A stretch of DNA of 64,000 nucleotides from Streptomyces sp. HmicA12 (GTDB lineage Bacteria; Actinomycetota; Actinomycetes; Streptomycetales; Streptomycetaceae). Positions 26,344-34,593 of this stretch are shown piece after piece (the stretch's first letter is position 1; each line of letters begins with the position of its first letter). The DNA lies in the NCBI RefSeq assembly GCF_000373565.1, contig NZ_KB891813.1, forward strand, positions 1 to 64,000, in the 5' to 3' direction. Both the position numbers and the translations under genes were made by a program. The notes beneath the pieces were generated by a model. That model saw only the letters and a list, made by a program, of their open reading frames with translations. It did no database searches and was not told the DNA's origin.

Positions 26344-26973
26344 ATGACGACGATCAAGGACACTGCCGAGGAGTGGGAGGTCCGGGCGACCGAGACCCCG
26401 TTCGTCGGGAACAAGACCTCGGTGCGTACGGACGACGTCGTCATGCCGGACGGTACGGTCGTGCGGCGCGACTACCAGGTGCACCCCGGTTCCGTGGCCG
26501 TGGTCGCCCTCGACGACCAGGGGCGGGTGCTGCTCCTGAAGCAGTACCGGCACCCCGTCGGCATGAAGCTCTGGGAGATCCCGGCCGGGCTCCTCGATAT
26601 CCCCGGCGAGAACCCGCTGCACGCGGCGCAGCGGGAGCTGTACGAGGAGGCGCACGTCAAGGCCGAGGACTGGCGCGTGCTGACCGATGTGTACACGACG
26701 CCGGGCGGCTGCTCCGAGGCCGTGCGGATCTTTTTGGCCCGTGATCTGTCCGAGGCCGACGGTGAGCGGTTCGAGGTGGAGGACGAAGAGGCGGACATGG
26801 AGTTCGCGCGGGTGCCTCTCGCGGAGCTGGTGCGGGGTGTGCTCGCCGGTGAGCTGCACAACAACTGCCTCGTGGTCGGTGTGCTGTCGCTGAGCGCGGC
26901 GCTTGCCTCCGGCGGGGTCGAGGCGCTGCGTCCTGCCGAGGCGCCGTGGCCGGCTCGGCCGTTCGAGGCCTAG
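26344..26973 (+). CDS. ADP-ribose pyrophosphatase (Nudix hydrolase)
   Basis: The 209-residue enzyme has the Nudix box from about residue 80: GLLDIPGENPLHAAQ then RELYEEAHV, with the metal-binding RExxEE intact and Ala instead of Gly in the usual EExG position. LKQYRHPVGMKLWEIPAG before the box is typical of ADP-ribose pyrophosphatases, which split ADP-ribose to AMP and ribose 5-phosphate. ATG 26344 has GGGAGGA at 26328-26334. The place after pyrG is conserved in actinobacteria (Rv1700 position in M. tuberculosis). Confidence 0.94.
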   Translation: MTTIKDTAEEWEVRATETPFVGNKTSVRTDDVVMPDGTVVRRDYQVHPGSVAVVALDDQGRVLLLKQYRHPVGMKLWEIPAGLLDIPGENPLHAAQRELYEEAHVKAEDWRVLTDVYTTPGGCSEAVRIFLARDLSEADGERFEVEDEEADMEFARVPLAELVRGVLAGELHNNCLVVGVLSLSAALASGGVEALRPAEAPWPARPFEA

Positions 26974-27034
26974 GCGCCGTTGCTGGTTGCCCTTTCGTTC
27001 GCGGGTGCGGCCCGGTGGGGCTTCTCGCGCGGTT

Positions 27035-27079
27035 CCCCGCGCCCCTGAAGCACGCGCTGCGCGCAGCTTCAGGGGCGCG
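27035..27079 (+). terminator. Long hairpin after the Nudix gene
   Basis: A perfect 13-bp stem (27038-27050 with 27067-27079) encloses a second small G+C hairpin. No T run follows. It probably terminates the Nudix transcript. Its left arm contains the 14-mer CCCCGCGCCCCTGA seen also at 15858 and 57417, marking it as a member of a dispersed Streptomyces intergenic element. Confidence 0.75.
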
Positions 27080-27235
27080 ACCGCGACACACGAATGCGGC
27101 CCCGGTCAGACCATCCGCTGATCCGATCGGGGGACCTGGCCGCGCTGCTCGCCCAGGGGGGACGTACCCCCTGAACTAGGCTCGGGATCGCCCCTGCCGA
27201 CCCCCGGAGGGGATCGGTGAGACGGAGCGTGGCCC

Positions 27236-29335
27236 GTGACGAATCAGGCGGTCGAGGAGTCCTCGGGGCGGACCCGCAAGCGGCGCCGCACCCGCCGTGG
27301 CCAGGAAATGACAGCCACTCAGTTTCTCGGGCGCAGGCGCGAGTTGAAGGACCTGCGCGCCGACATCGAGCGCGCGGGACTCGACACCCTGTCGGGGAAG
27401 AAGGCGCCCAGGGCCAGAGTGCTGCTCATCGCGGGCCGCCCCGGCACCGGCCGCACCGCACTCGCCGAGGAACTGCTCGACCAGGTCGCCGACCAGTACC
27501 CGGACGGGGTGCTGCGGGCCCGACTCACCGCGCCCGACCGGACCCCGGTGCCGACCGAACGCGTCGCCCGTGACCTGCTGAACGACCTCGAACTGCCCGC
27601 ACCGCCGGGCGAGTCGGCCGACGATCTCGCGGAGCGGCTGCGCGAAGGGCTCTCCGTGCGCCGGGTCGTGCTGCTGCTCGACGACGCCAAGAGCGCCGAG
27701 CAGGTGGACGAGCTGCTGCCGCAGACCCCGGACTGCCTGGTCGTCGCCGTCGCCGAGGGCCCGCTGACCGGCATCCCGGACGTACGGCCCTGCACGCTCG
27801 GCGGGCTCGACACCAAGTCCGCGGTCGAGCTGCTGACCCGGCACACCGGGTCGGTCCGCATCACCTGCGATCCACGTTCCGCCGAGTCGCTGGTGGAGGA
27901 GTGCGGCGCCGAACCCGCCGCACTGGAGATCGCGGGCGGCTGGCTCGCCGTACGGCCCAAGGAGTCGGTGGCCGATCTGGCCAAGCAGCTGCACGCCCTG
28001 GAGCGGGAGGGGCCCGCCCTCGCCCGGGTCTTCCAGCACGCCTACGCGTCCTTGCCGGCACCGGCCGCCCGGATACTGCGATACCTGAGCCTCGCCCCCG
28101 AGGGGTACGTCGACCCGCACACCGCCTCCGCGCTCGCGGGCTGCTCCGTCTCCGCCGCCCGCACCACCCTCGACGACTTCGTGACGCTCGGGCTCGTGCG
28201 GGGCGTCGACTCGGAGCTGCCGCAGTACGAGGTGCCGGGCTGTCTGACGCCGCTGCTGCGCGGGCTCACCGAGACCCTGGACCGGCCCGCCGAGGTGCAG
28301 CTGGCCCGCGCCCGCATGCTGGAGCGGACCGTGCGGCTGCTCACGTCCTGCCGCGCGGTCACCGAGCCGGACGGCTCCCCGGCCCGCAAGAAGCTCGCGG
28401 GGCTGCCCAGCGCCCTGCGGTTCGCGGACCCGGAGGCGGCCGCGGAGTGGCTGGGCGTACGGCAGCCCGCGCTGCTCGCCGCGGCCCGGCTGGCCGTGGC
28501 GGACGGGGAGTTGGACACCCTGGCGCGGCGGTTGATGGCCGCTCTGGTGCGCGCGCTCGTCGCTCATCGCGGGCCCGAGGACGCCGCCGCCGAGCTCTAC
28601 GGCATCCACCGGCTCGTCCTCGACGTCGCCGAGCGGCGCGACCTGCCGCGCGAGAAGGCCGCCGCGCTGCTCAATCTCGCCGATCTGGACGCGCGTACCG
28701 GACGGACGCACGACGCTCTCGCCCGCTACCGGGCCGCGCTGGACGCCGGACGGGCGGCCGGTGACCCGTATGCGACCGGTCGCGCGATGGAATCCGTAGG
28801 CGGCGCCTACCAGGAGCTGGGGGACTGGCAGCGGGCCGTCGACTGGTACGGCCGCGCCCTCGCCCAGCGGCTCACCCGGGGCGAGCGGGCGGACGTCGCG
28901 CGCCTCCATGGACGTATCGCCACGGCGCACACGTACGCGGGCCGCTACGGCGACGCGCTGCGCGGCTGGCGCTCCGCCGTCGCCGGGTACCGCAAGGAGG
29001 GCGATGTCCCGGCGCAGGCAAGGGCGTTGAGTGAGCTGGCACGGGTGCAGGAGTACGCCGGACGGCCCGAGGACTCGCTGTACACCTGTCAGGAGGCCGT
29101 CGAGTGGGCGCGTCAGGCCAAGGACGTACGGCTGCAGGCGGCGCTCCAGCTGCGGCTCGCGGACACCCTGGAGCGGCTCGGCGACCCCGCCGCGGCCAAG
29201 CTGCACAGGGGTGCCGCCGAGCGCATGCTGGGAGAGGAGATGCCTGGTGGCGGCTCTGGCGGGCCCGCGGAAGCAAAACCTTCGGAACAAGCCGCTAACA
29301 CCTGCGAAATCCGTAGTGCATCCGCAGAAGATTGA
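27236..29335 (+). CDS. STAND-type NTPase with TPR repeats
   Basis: The 699-residue protein starts at GTG 27236 behind GGAG. After a basic leader (RTRKRRRTRRGQ) and an LGRRRELKDL segment typical of STAND/AAA proteins, the P-loop reads GRPGTGRT (residues 67-74). Arg73 replaces the usual Lys. Walker B is VVLLLDD. A winged-helix-like region follows, then from about residue 460 at least five tetratricopeptide repeats (ALLNLADLDARTGRTHDAL and similar). STAND proteins with TPRs are signalling switches in Streptomyces, but no effector or DNA-binding domain is visible here. The tail is low-complexity. Partner and role unknown. Confidence 0.82.
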   Translation: MTNQAVEESSGRTRKRRRTRRGQEMTATQFLGRRRELKDLRADIERAGLDTLSGKKAPRARVLLIAGRPGTGRTALAEELLDQVADQYPDGVLRARLTAPDRTPVPTERVARDLLNDLELPAPPGESADDLAERLREGLSVRRVVLLLDDAKSAEQVDELLPQTPDCLVVAVAEGPLTGIPDVRPCTLGGLDTKSAVELLTRHTGSVRITCDPRSAESLVEECGAEPAALEIAGGWLAVRPKESVADLAKQLHALEREGPALARVFQHAYASLPAPAARILRYLSLAPEGYVDPHTASALAGCSVSAARTTLDDFVTLGLVRGVDSELPQYEVPGCLTPLLRGLTETLDRPAEVQLARARMLERTVRLLTSCRAVTEPDGSPARKKLAGLPSALRFADPEAAAEWLGVRQPALLAAARLAVADGELDTLARRLMAALVRALVAHRGPEDAAAELYGIHRLVLDVAERRDLPREKAAALLNLADLDARTGRTHDALARYRAALDAGRAAGDPYATGRAMESVGGAYQELGDWQRAVDWYGRALAQRLTRGERADVARLHGRIATAHTYAGRYGDALRGWRSAVAGYRKEGDVPAQARALSELARVQEYAGRPEDSLYTCQEAVEWARQAKDVRLQAALQLRLADTLERLGDPAAAKLHRGAAERMLGEEMPGGGSGGPAEAKPSEQAANTCEIRSASAED

Positions 29336-29348
29336 TGCATCGAAAGGC

Positions 29349-29376
29349 TAGACAGCAAGAAAACCTTCATTAGACT
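29349..29376 (+). promoter_or_regulatory. Promoter for alanine dehydrogenase
   Basis: TAGACA (29349-29354, five of six matches to the -35 TTGACA) is 16 bases before TAGACT (29371-29376, TANNNT -10). Transcription would begin near 29383 and leave a leader of about 100 bases before ald. The element lies just after the end of the STAND gene. Confidence 0.6.
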
Positions 29377-29480
29377 GGCTCCGCCGCGTCCTTCCGTGGC
29401 GTCTCCCGGTGCGCCTGTCTGCGCACTGGTATGTAGTGCATTGCCCGAGATATCCCCTGAGCCAAGGACCGTGATCGACG

Positions 29481-30596
29481 ATGAAGGTCGGCATCCCCCG
29501 CGAGGTCAAGAACAACGAGTTCCGGGTGGCCATCACCCCCGCCGGTGTGCACGAGCTCGTGCGCCACGGCCACCAGGTCTTCGTCGAGCAGAACGCCGGC
29601 GTGGGTTCGTCGATCACGGACGCCGAGTACGTCTCCGCCGGTGCGCAGATCCTCGGCACCGCCGACGAGGTCTGGGCCACCGCCGACCTGCTCCTGAAGG
29701 TCAAGGAGCCGATCGCCGAGGAGTACCACCGCCTCCGCAAGGACCAGACGCTCTTCACCTACCTGCACCTCGCGGCCTCCAAGGAGTGCACCGACGCGCT
29801 CCTGGAGTCGGGCACGACCGCCATCGCGTACGAGACGGTCGAGACCGCGAACCGCGCGCTGCCGCTGCTCGCCCCGATGTCCGAGGTCGCGGGCCGGCTC
29901 GCCCCGCAGGTCGGCGCCTACCAGCTGATGGCCGCCAACGGCGGCCGCGGCGTGCTGCCGGGCGGTGTCCCGGGCGTGGCCGCCGGCAAGGCCGTCGTCA
30001 TCGGCGGCGGCGTCTCCGGCTGGAACGCCGCGCAGATCGCCATCGGCATGGGCTTCCACGTGACCCTGCTCGACAAGGACATCAACAAGCTCAAGGAAGC
30101 CGACAAGATCTTCGGCACGAAGATCCAGACCGTCGTCTCCAACGCCTTCGAGCTCGAGAAGGCGTGCCTCGACGCCGACCTCGTCATCGGTGCCGTCCTG
30201 ATCCCCGGCGCCAAGGCTCCGAAGCTGGTCACCAACGAGCTCGTGTCGCGCATGAAGCCCGGAAGTGTCCTTGTCGACATCGCGATCGACCAGGGCGGCT
30301 GCTTCGAGGACTCGCACCCGACCACGCACGCCGAGCCGACCTTCCCGGTCCACAACTCGGTCTTCTACTGCGTCGCCAACATGCCCGGCGCCGTGCCCAA
30401 CACGTCGACGTACGCGCTGACCAACGCGACGCTGCCGTACATCGTCGAACTCGCCAACCGCGGCTGGGTCGAGGCCCTGCGCCGCGACCCGGCGCTCGCC
30501 CTGGGTCTCAACACCCATGACGGCAAGGTCGTTTACAAGGAAGTCGCCGAGGCGCACGGCCTGGAGCACCTCGAGCTGGAGACCCTGCTCGGCTGA
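29481..30596 (+). CDS. ald: Alanine dehydrogenase
   Basis: The 371-residue NAD-dependent enzyme interconverts alanine and pyruvate plus ammonium. It opens MKVGIPREVKNNEFRVAITP, has the substrate-site Lys in LLKVKEP and His in TYLHLAASKE, then the Rossmann motif VIGGGVSGWNAAQIAIGMG, and ends VEALRRDPALALGLN near the tail. Length is the family norm. AAGGA lies about 12 bases before the ATG. It has its own promoter and hairpin terminator, so it is a single-gene transcript sitting inside the ancestral pyrG-parA interval. Confidence 0.97.
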   Translation: MKVGIPREVKNNEFRVAITPAGVHELVRHGHQVFVEQNAGVGSSITDAEYVSAGAQILGTADEVWATADLLLKVKEPIAEEYHRLRKDQTLFTYLHLAASKECTDALLESGTTAIAYETVETANRALPLLAPMSEVAGRLAPQVGAYQLMAANGGRGVLPGGVPGVAAGKAVVIGGGVSGWNAAQIAIGMGFHVTLLDKDINKLKEADKIFGTKIQTVVSNAFELEKACLDADLVIGAVLIPGAKAPKLVTNELVSRMKPGSVLVDIAIDQGGCFEDSHPTTHAEPTFPVHNSVFYCVANMPGAVPNTSTYALTNATLPYIVELANRGWVEALRRDPALALGLNTHDGKVVYKEVAEAHGLEHLELETLLG

Positions 30597-30640
30597 CGCC
30601 AAGTCGACTTCGTCAACGAAAGTCGTCAATCTCACGCCTG

Positions 30641-30668
30641 CGGCCGGACCTTGTGAGGGGTCCGGCCG
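30641..30668 (+). terminator. Hairpin terminator after ald
   Basis: A perfect 10-bp stem (30641-30650 with 30659-30668) and 8-nt loop lie 45 bases past the ald stop. There is no T run. Confidence 0.7.
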
Positions 30669-30947
30669 TACGTGTATTCGCGTGGCATGGGTCCGGACAT
30701 GGTCAACTCGCCTTGAACGTAACCCTTTAACCGATTCGCGCCCCCGCGAAACCAGCCGAAGAACCGCCGCACGCCCTTGACATGAGGGTGTTCCTTTGTC
30801 GCTGAAGTGCCGACACAACGTGCCGGGTCCGGCGGATTGTGTTGCTGCGGAGTGGTGACACGCCATAGAGTCGCCAACCGTCGGCATGGTGCCACGCTGA
30901 CCTATCGATAAATGTTCCTGGTCACATCCAAGGAGGTAAGACGACTT
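30669..30947 (+). promoter_or_regulatory. Leader and promoter region of the parA-scpAB operon
   Basis: A plausible promoter is TTGCTG (30842-30847), 18-bp spacer, TAGAGT (30866-30871), giving a leader of about 70 bases. A nearly perfect Shine-Dalgarno AAGGAGGT (30930-30937) precedes GTG 30948 by ten bases, unusually strong for this window. The rest of the gap is somewhat A+T-richer than neighbouring genes. No convincing parS (GTTTCACGTGAAAC) is present. Confidence 0.55.
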
Positions 30948-32138
30948 GTGAATGAGTCGACATTTACTCCCGGAGGTGGCCAGCCAGGCGGACAAGGACC
31001 CGCGGGGCTTCAAGCTGTCGGCTCCGTCGCTGTACGTACCTTCGCGGCCCGCCAGAGCGGCTACCAGGGCACCTCCCGGAGCCCCCAGCAGACGCCGACG
31101 CAGACAGCACACCAGAGCATGGATGGCCATCACGTGAACGCCATGGCCGGCGACCGAAGCGGCGACACACACAGCCACTTCGCCGACTACGACGAACTGT
31201 CCCCCGAGGGACACTTCTACGACCCAGACGCCGAGTACGAGCCCGACCCCGAGTACGCGGCCACGCTCGCCCCCGACGCTGCACGGCAGCGCCGCGAGCG
31301 CGTCGGTCCGACCGGACGTCCGCTCCCGTACTTCCCGATCCCAGGACCGCTGACCGACCACGGTCCGGCGAAGATCATCGCGATGTGCAACCAGAAGGGC
31401 GGCGTCGGCAAGACGACGTCGACCATCAACCTGGGTGCCGCGCTCGCCGAATACGGTCGCCGGGTCCTGCTCGTCGACTTCGACCCGCAGGGTGCCCTGT
31501 CGGTCGGACTCGGCGTGAACCCCATGGAACTCGACCTCACGGTCTACAACCTGCTCATGGAGCGGGGGATGTCCGCGGACGAGGTGCTGCTGAAGACGGC
31601 TGTTCCGAACATGGACCTGCTGCCCAGCAACATCGACCTCTCCGCTGCCGAAGTGCAGTTGGTGAGCGAGGTCGCGCGCGAGTCCACGCTGCAGCGGGCG
31701 CTCAAGCCGCTGATGGACGACTACGACTACATCGTCATCGACTGTCAGCCCTCGCTCGGTCTGCTGACCGTGAACGCCCTGACGGCCGCTCACAAGGTCA
31801 TCGTCCCGCTGGAGTGCGAGTTCTTCGCGCTGCGTGGTGTGGCCCTGCTGACCGAGACCATCGAGAAGGTCCAGGAGCGGCTCAACCCGGAGCTGGAGCT
31901 CGACGGCATCCTCGCCACGATGTACGACTCGCGCACGGTGCACAGCCGTGAGGTGCTCGCGCGCGTGGTCGAGGCGTTCGACGATCACGTCTACCACACG
32001 GTGATCGGCCGGACCGTCCGCTTCCCGGAGACCACGGTCGCGGGCGAGCCGATCACCACGTACGCGTCCAACTCCGTGGGTGCCGCCGCCTATCGCCAGC
32101 TCGCCAGGGAGGTGCTCGCCCGGTGTCACGCCGAGTGA
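30948..32138 (+). CDS. ParA family ATPase
   Basis: This 396-residue Walker-type ATPase starts at GTG 30948, behind an excellent ribosome-binding site. Residues 1 to about 145 are disordered and Gln/Pro/Gly- then acidic-rich. The ATPase core follows with the deviant Walker A KGGVGKT at 150-156, LLVDFDPQGALSVGLG (A'), and YIVIDCQPSLGLLTVNAL (Walker B region). It is a Soj-like protein, distinct from the oriC ParA, and its position ahead of scpA is conserved in actinobacteria (Rv1708 in M. tuberculosis). It probably positions DNA or a protein cargo. Its end overlaps the next gene. Confidence 0.93.
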   Translation: MNESTFTPGGGQPGGQGPAGLQAVGSVAVRTFAARQSGYQGTSRSPQQTPTQTAHQSMDGHHVNAMAGDRSGDTHSHFADYDELSPEGHFYDPDAEYEPDPEYAATLAPDAARQRRERVGPTGRPLPYFPIPGPLTDHGPAKIIAMCNQKGGVGKTTSTINLGAALAEYGRRVLLVDFDPQGALSVGLGVNPMELDLTVYNLLMERGMSADEVLLKTAVPNMDLLPSNIDLSAAEVQLVSEVARESTLQRALKPLMDDYDYIVIDCQPSLGLLTVNALTAAHKVIVPLECEFFALRGVALLTETIEKVQERLNPELELDGILATMYDSRTVHSREVLARVVEAFDDHVYHTVIGRTVRFPETTVAGEPITTYASNSVGAAAYRQLAREVLARCHAE

Positions 32139-32716
32139 GTCTGCCGGGGGCCGACGAACTGTTCCGCACGACCGGGGGAATGGCACTGCAGGCGTCGTCG
32201 CCCAGGCGCGCGGCGAACGGTGAGGCACGGGTCCCCGGGCCCGCGGGTGAGAGCGACGAGGCGGCCGCCGTGTCGTCCGCCGCCGTCACGACCGAGGAGG
32301 GCGAGGGCGAGGCCCCGTCGGCCGAACACGCCGCCGCGGACGCGGAGTCGGACTCCGGGTCGCGCGGCCGGGCCGCCGCCACGGAGGCGGCCGAGAAGAC
32401 CGCGCGGCGCTCTTCGAGTGGTGCGCAGGAAGGTTCTGGCAGCGGTGGTGGCCGTGGCACGGCTCCCGCGCGCCGGCGTGCCCGCGCCGCCAACCGGCGG
32501 CCCAGCGGGCGTGAGCGGCACGACGAGAAGATCACCGTGTACGTCTCCGCCGAGGAGCTGATGGACCTGGAGCACGCGCGTCTGGTGCTCCGCGGGGAGC
32601 ACGGGCTCGCCGTGGACCGGGGGCGGATCGTGCGGGAGGCCGTCGCCGTGGTCCTGGCCGACCTGGAGTCGCGCGGCGACGCGAGCATTCTCGTTCGCAG
32701 GCTGCGCGGGCGGTAG
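32123..32716 (+). CDS. Putative ribbon-helix-helix partner of the ParA protein
   Basis: The protein has 197 residues from GTG 32123 (GGGAGG ten bases upstream); GTG 32135, in a GTGA overlap with the parA stop, is the alternative. Residues 1 to about 130 are disordered, Ala/Ser/Glu- then Arg-rich. From about 134 to 185 the order is a short strand KITVYVS, helix AEELMDLEHARLVLRGEHG, and helix DRGRIVREAVAVVLADLE, the pattern of a ribbon-helix-helix DNA-binding domain. Placement between parA and scpA suggests a ParA partner or centromere-like binder, as in type Ib partition systems. The fold assignment is by eye and not by search. Confidence 0.6.
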   Translation: MSRRVSLPGADELFRTTGGMALQASSPRRAANGEARVPGPAGESDEAAAVSSAAVTTEEGEGEAPSAEHAAADAESDSGSRGRAAATEAAEKTARRSSSGAQEGSGSGGGRGTAPARRRARAANRRPSGRERHDEKITVYVSAEELMDLEHARLVLRGEHGLAVDRGRIVREAVAVVLADLESRGDASILVRRLRGR

Positions 32717-32727
32717 CCTCCGGCATT

Positions 32728-33945
32728 GTGCCTGTGAACGATGCCTCCTCCCTTTCGCCTGACCGGGGCGGTCGTCGGCGTGTGCTGGGTCGCGGGGCGC
32801 TTGCCGCTCCGCCGGAGCCGGAGTCTTCCCCCGACCCCGATGAGCAGGCGCCCGGCGACGGGGGCCGCCTTGCCCACCCTGCCGCCCCAGGCGGCGGATT
32901 GCCCCAGGCGGTGGGGTCCGATGGCGACGCAGGCGGTGTTGGAGCCGGTGGTGGCGGATCGTTCGAAGCGGTGGGGTCCGATGGCGACGGGGCCGGTGAC
33001 GGTGGACTGCCTGAGGCGGAGGCCGGGGGCGGTGAGCCCGTCGAGGAAGCCGATGACGGCAGGTTCAGGGTTCGGCTGGCCAACTTCGAAGGGCCCTTCG
33101 ATCTGCTGCTGCAGCTGATCTCGAAGCACAAGCTCGATGTCACCGAGGTCGCGCTGTCCAAGGTCACCGATGAGTTCATGGCGTACATCCGCGCCATGGG
33201 GCCCGACTGGGACCTGGACCAGACGACCGAGTTCCTCGTCGTCGCCGCCACCCTGCTCGATCTGAAGGCCGCCCGGCTGTTGCCCGCCGCCGAGGTGGAG
33301 GACGAGGCCGATCTCGCGCTCCTGGAGGCGCGGGACCTGCTGTTCGCGCGGCTGCTGCAGTATCGCGCGTACAAGCAGATCGCCGACATCTTCAGCCGGC
33401 GGCTCGAGGACGAGGCGCGGCGGTATCCGCGGACCGTGGGACTCGAACCGCACTACGCCGAGCTGCTGCCCGACGTCGTCATCAGCATCGGCGCGGAGGG
33501 GTTCGCCAAGCTCGCGGTGAAGGCGATGCAGCCCAGGCCCAAGCCGCAGGTGTACATCGAGCACATCCACGCGCCGCTGGTCAGCGTGCAGGAACAGGCG
33601 GGTGTGGTCGTCGCGCGGCTGCGCGAGGTGGGCGAGGCCAGTTTCCGGGAGCTGATCGCCGACACGGAGGACACGCTCACCGTCGTCGCGCGGTTCCTCG
33701 CGCTGCTTGAGCTGTACCGCGAGAAGGCCGTCGCGCTGGATCAGGAGACCGCGCTGGGGGAGCTGCTCGTGCGGTGGACCGGCGGCGAGGGCGGGGGCGA
33801 GCCCGTGGTGACCGATGAGTTCGACCGGGCCCCCGAGCCCGTGACCGACGAGCCCGTCGCCGACCGATCCTTGGCCGACATACCCGTGGCCGATGGATCC
33901 GTGAGCACCGACGCCGACGCCGACGACAAGGAGAGAGCGCGATGA
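32728..33945 (+). CDS. scpA: Segregation and condensation protein A
   Basis: The 405-residue protein is the kleisin of the SMC-ScpAB condensin. The first 112 residues or so are a low-complexity Gly/Glu/Pro extension with a 22-bp DNA repeat. The conserved kleisin domain starts at about residue 113 with FRVRLANFEGPFDLLLQLI, continues EFLVVAATLLDLKAARLLP and YKQIADIFSRRL, and ends with the winged-helix FRELIADTEDTLTVVARFLALLELYREK. A Glu/Asp-rich tail follows. The gene overlaps scpB by ATGA. Confidence 0.94.
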   Translation: MPVNDASSLSPDRGGRRRVLGRGALAAPPEPESSPDPDEQAPGDGGRLAHPAAPGGGLPQAVGSDGDAGGVGAGGGGSFEAVGSDGDGAGDGGLPEAEAGGGEPVEEADDGRFRVRLANFEGPFDLLLQLISKHKLDVTEVALSKVTDEFMAYIRAMGPDWDLDQTTEFLVVAATLLDLKAARLLPAAEVEDEADLALLEARDLLFARLLQYRAYKQIADIFSRRLEDEARRYPRTVGLEPHYAELLPDVVISIGAEGFAKLAVKAMQPRPKPQVYIEHIHAPLVSVQEQAGVVVARLREVGEASFRELIADTEDTLTVVARFLALLELYREKAVALDQETALGELLVRWTGGEGGGEPVVTDEFDRAPEPVTDEPVADRSLADIPVADGSVSTDADADDKERAR

Positions 33946-34583
33946 GCGTGCAGACCGAGAGCGAGGTCGCGGCGCTGGACCTCAAGCCCGCCCTCGAAGC
34001 CGTGCTCATGGTCGTCGACGAGCCGGCCACCGAGGAGCACCTCGCCAAGATCCTGCAGCGCCCCCGGCGGGCCGTCGCCGACGCTCTGCGCGAGCTGGCC
34101 GACGAGTACGCGGTGCAGGGGCGCGGCTTCGAGCTGCGGCTCGTGGCCGGCGGGTGGCGGTTCTACACGCGGCCCGAGTACGCCGCCGCCGTGGAGGGCT
34201 TCGTGCTCGACGGGCAGGTCGCCCGGTTGACGCAGGCCGCTCTGGAGACGCTCGCCGTGGTCGCGTACCGCCAGCCGGTCAGCCGTTCCCGGGTCTCCGC
34301 CGTGCGCGGAGTGAACTGTGACGGGGTCATGCGGACCCTGTTGCAGCGGGGGCTGGTGGAGGAGGCGGGCGCGGAACCCGAAACAGGTGCGATCCTGTAC
34401 AGGACGACGAACTACTTTCTGGAGCGGATGGGCCTGCGCGGCCTGGACGAGCTGCCGGAACTCGCGCCCTTCCTCCCCGAGGCGGACGCGATCGAGGCGG
34501 ACACGTTGGAAGGGGTTCCGTCGTTCGACCCGGACGCGCCCGATGCGCCGGGTGCCGAGTACACCGAGCACACAGCCGACTAA
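33942..34583 (+). CDS. scpB: Segregation and condensation protein B
   Basis: The 213-residue protein has the two winged-helix domains of ScpB: LKPALEAVLMVVDEPATEEHLA and, from about residue 95, ARLTQAALETLAVVAYRQPVSR with SAVRGVNCDGVMRTLLQRGLV. It binds the ScpA kleisin as a dimer in the SMC complex that compacts and segregates chromosomes. Its start overlaps the scpA stop (ATGA), and the rRNA pseudouridine synthase begins 10 bases after its end, so all are co-transcribed. Confidence 0.95.
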   Translation: MSVQTESEVAALDLKPALEAVLMVVDEPATEEHLAKILQRPRRAVADALRELADEYAVQGRGFELRLVAGGWRFYTRPEYAAAVEGFVLDGQVARLTQAALETLAVVAYRQPVSRSRVSAVRGVNCDGVMRTLLQRGLVEEAGAEPETGAILYRTTNYFLERMGLRGLDELPELAPFLPEADAIEADTLEGVPSFDPDAPDAPGAEYTEHTAD

Positions 34584-34593
34584 CGGAAATTTG

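Noticed and set aside
30669..30947. parS site near the ParA gene
   Set aside because: No sequence close to GTTTCACGTGAAAC is present.
29370..32228. 952-codon minus-strand open frame over ald and parA
   Set aside because: It is a G+C-driven shadow opposite two well-supported genes.
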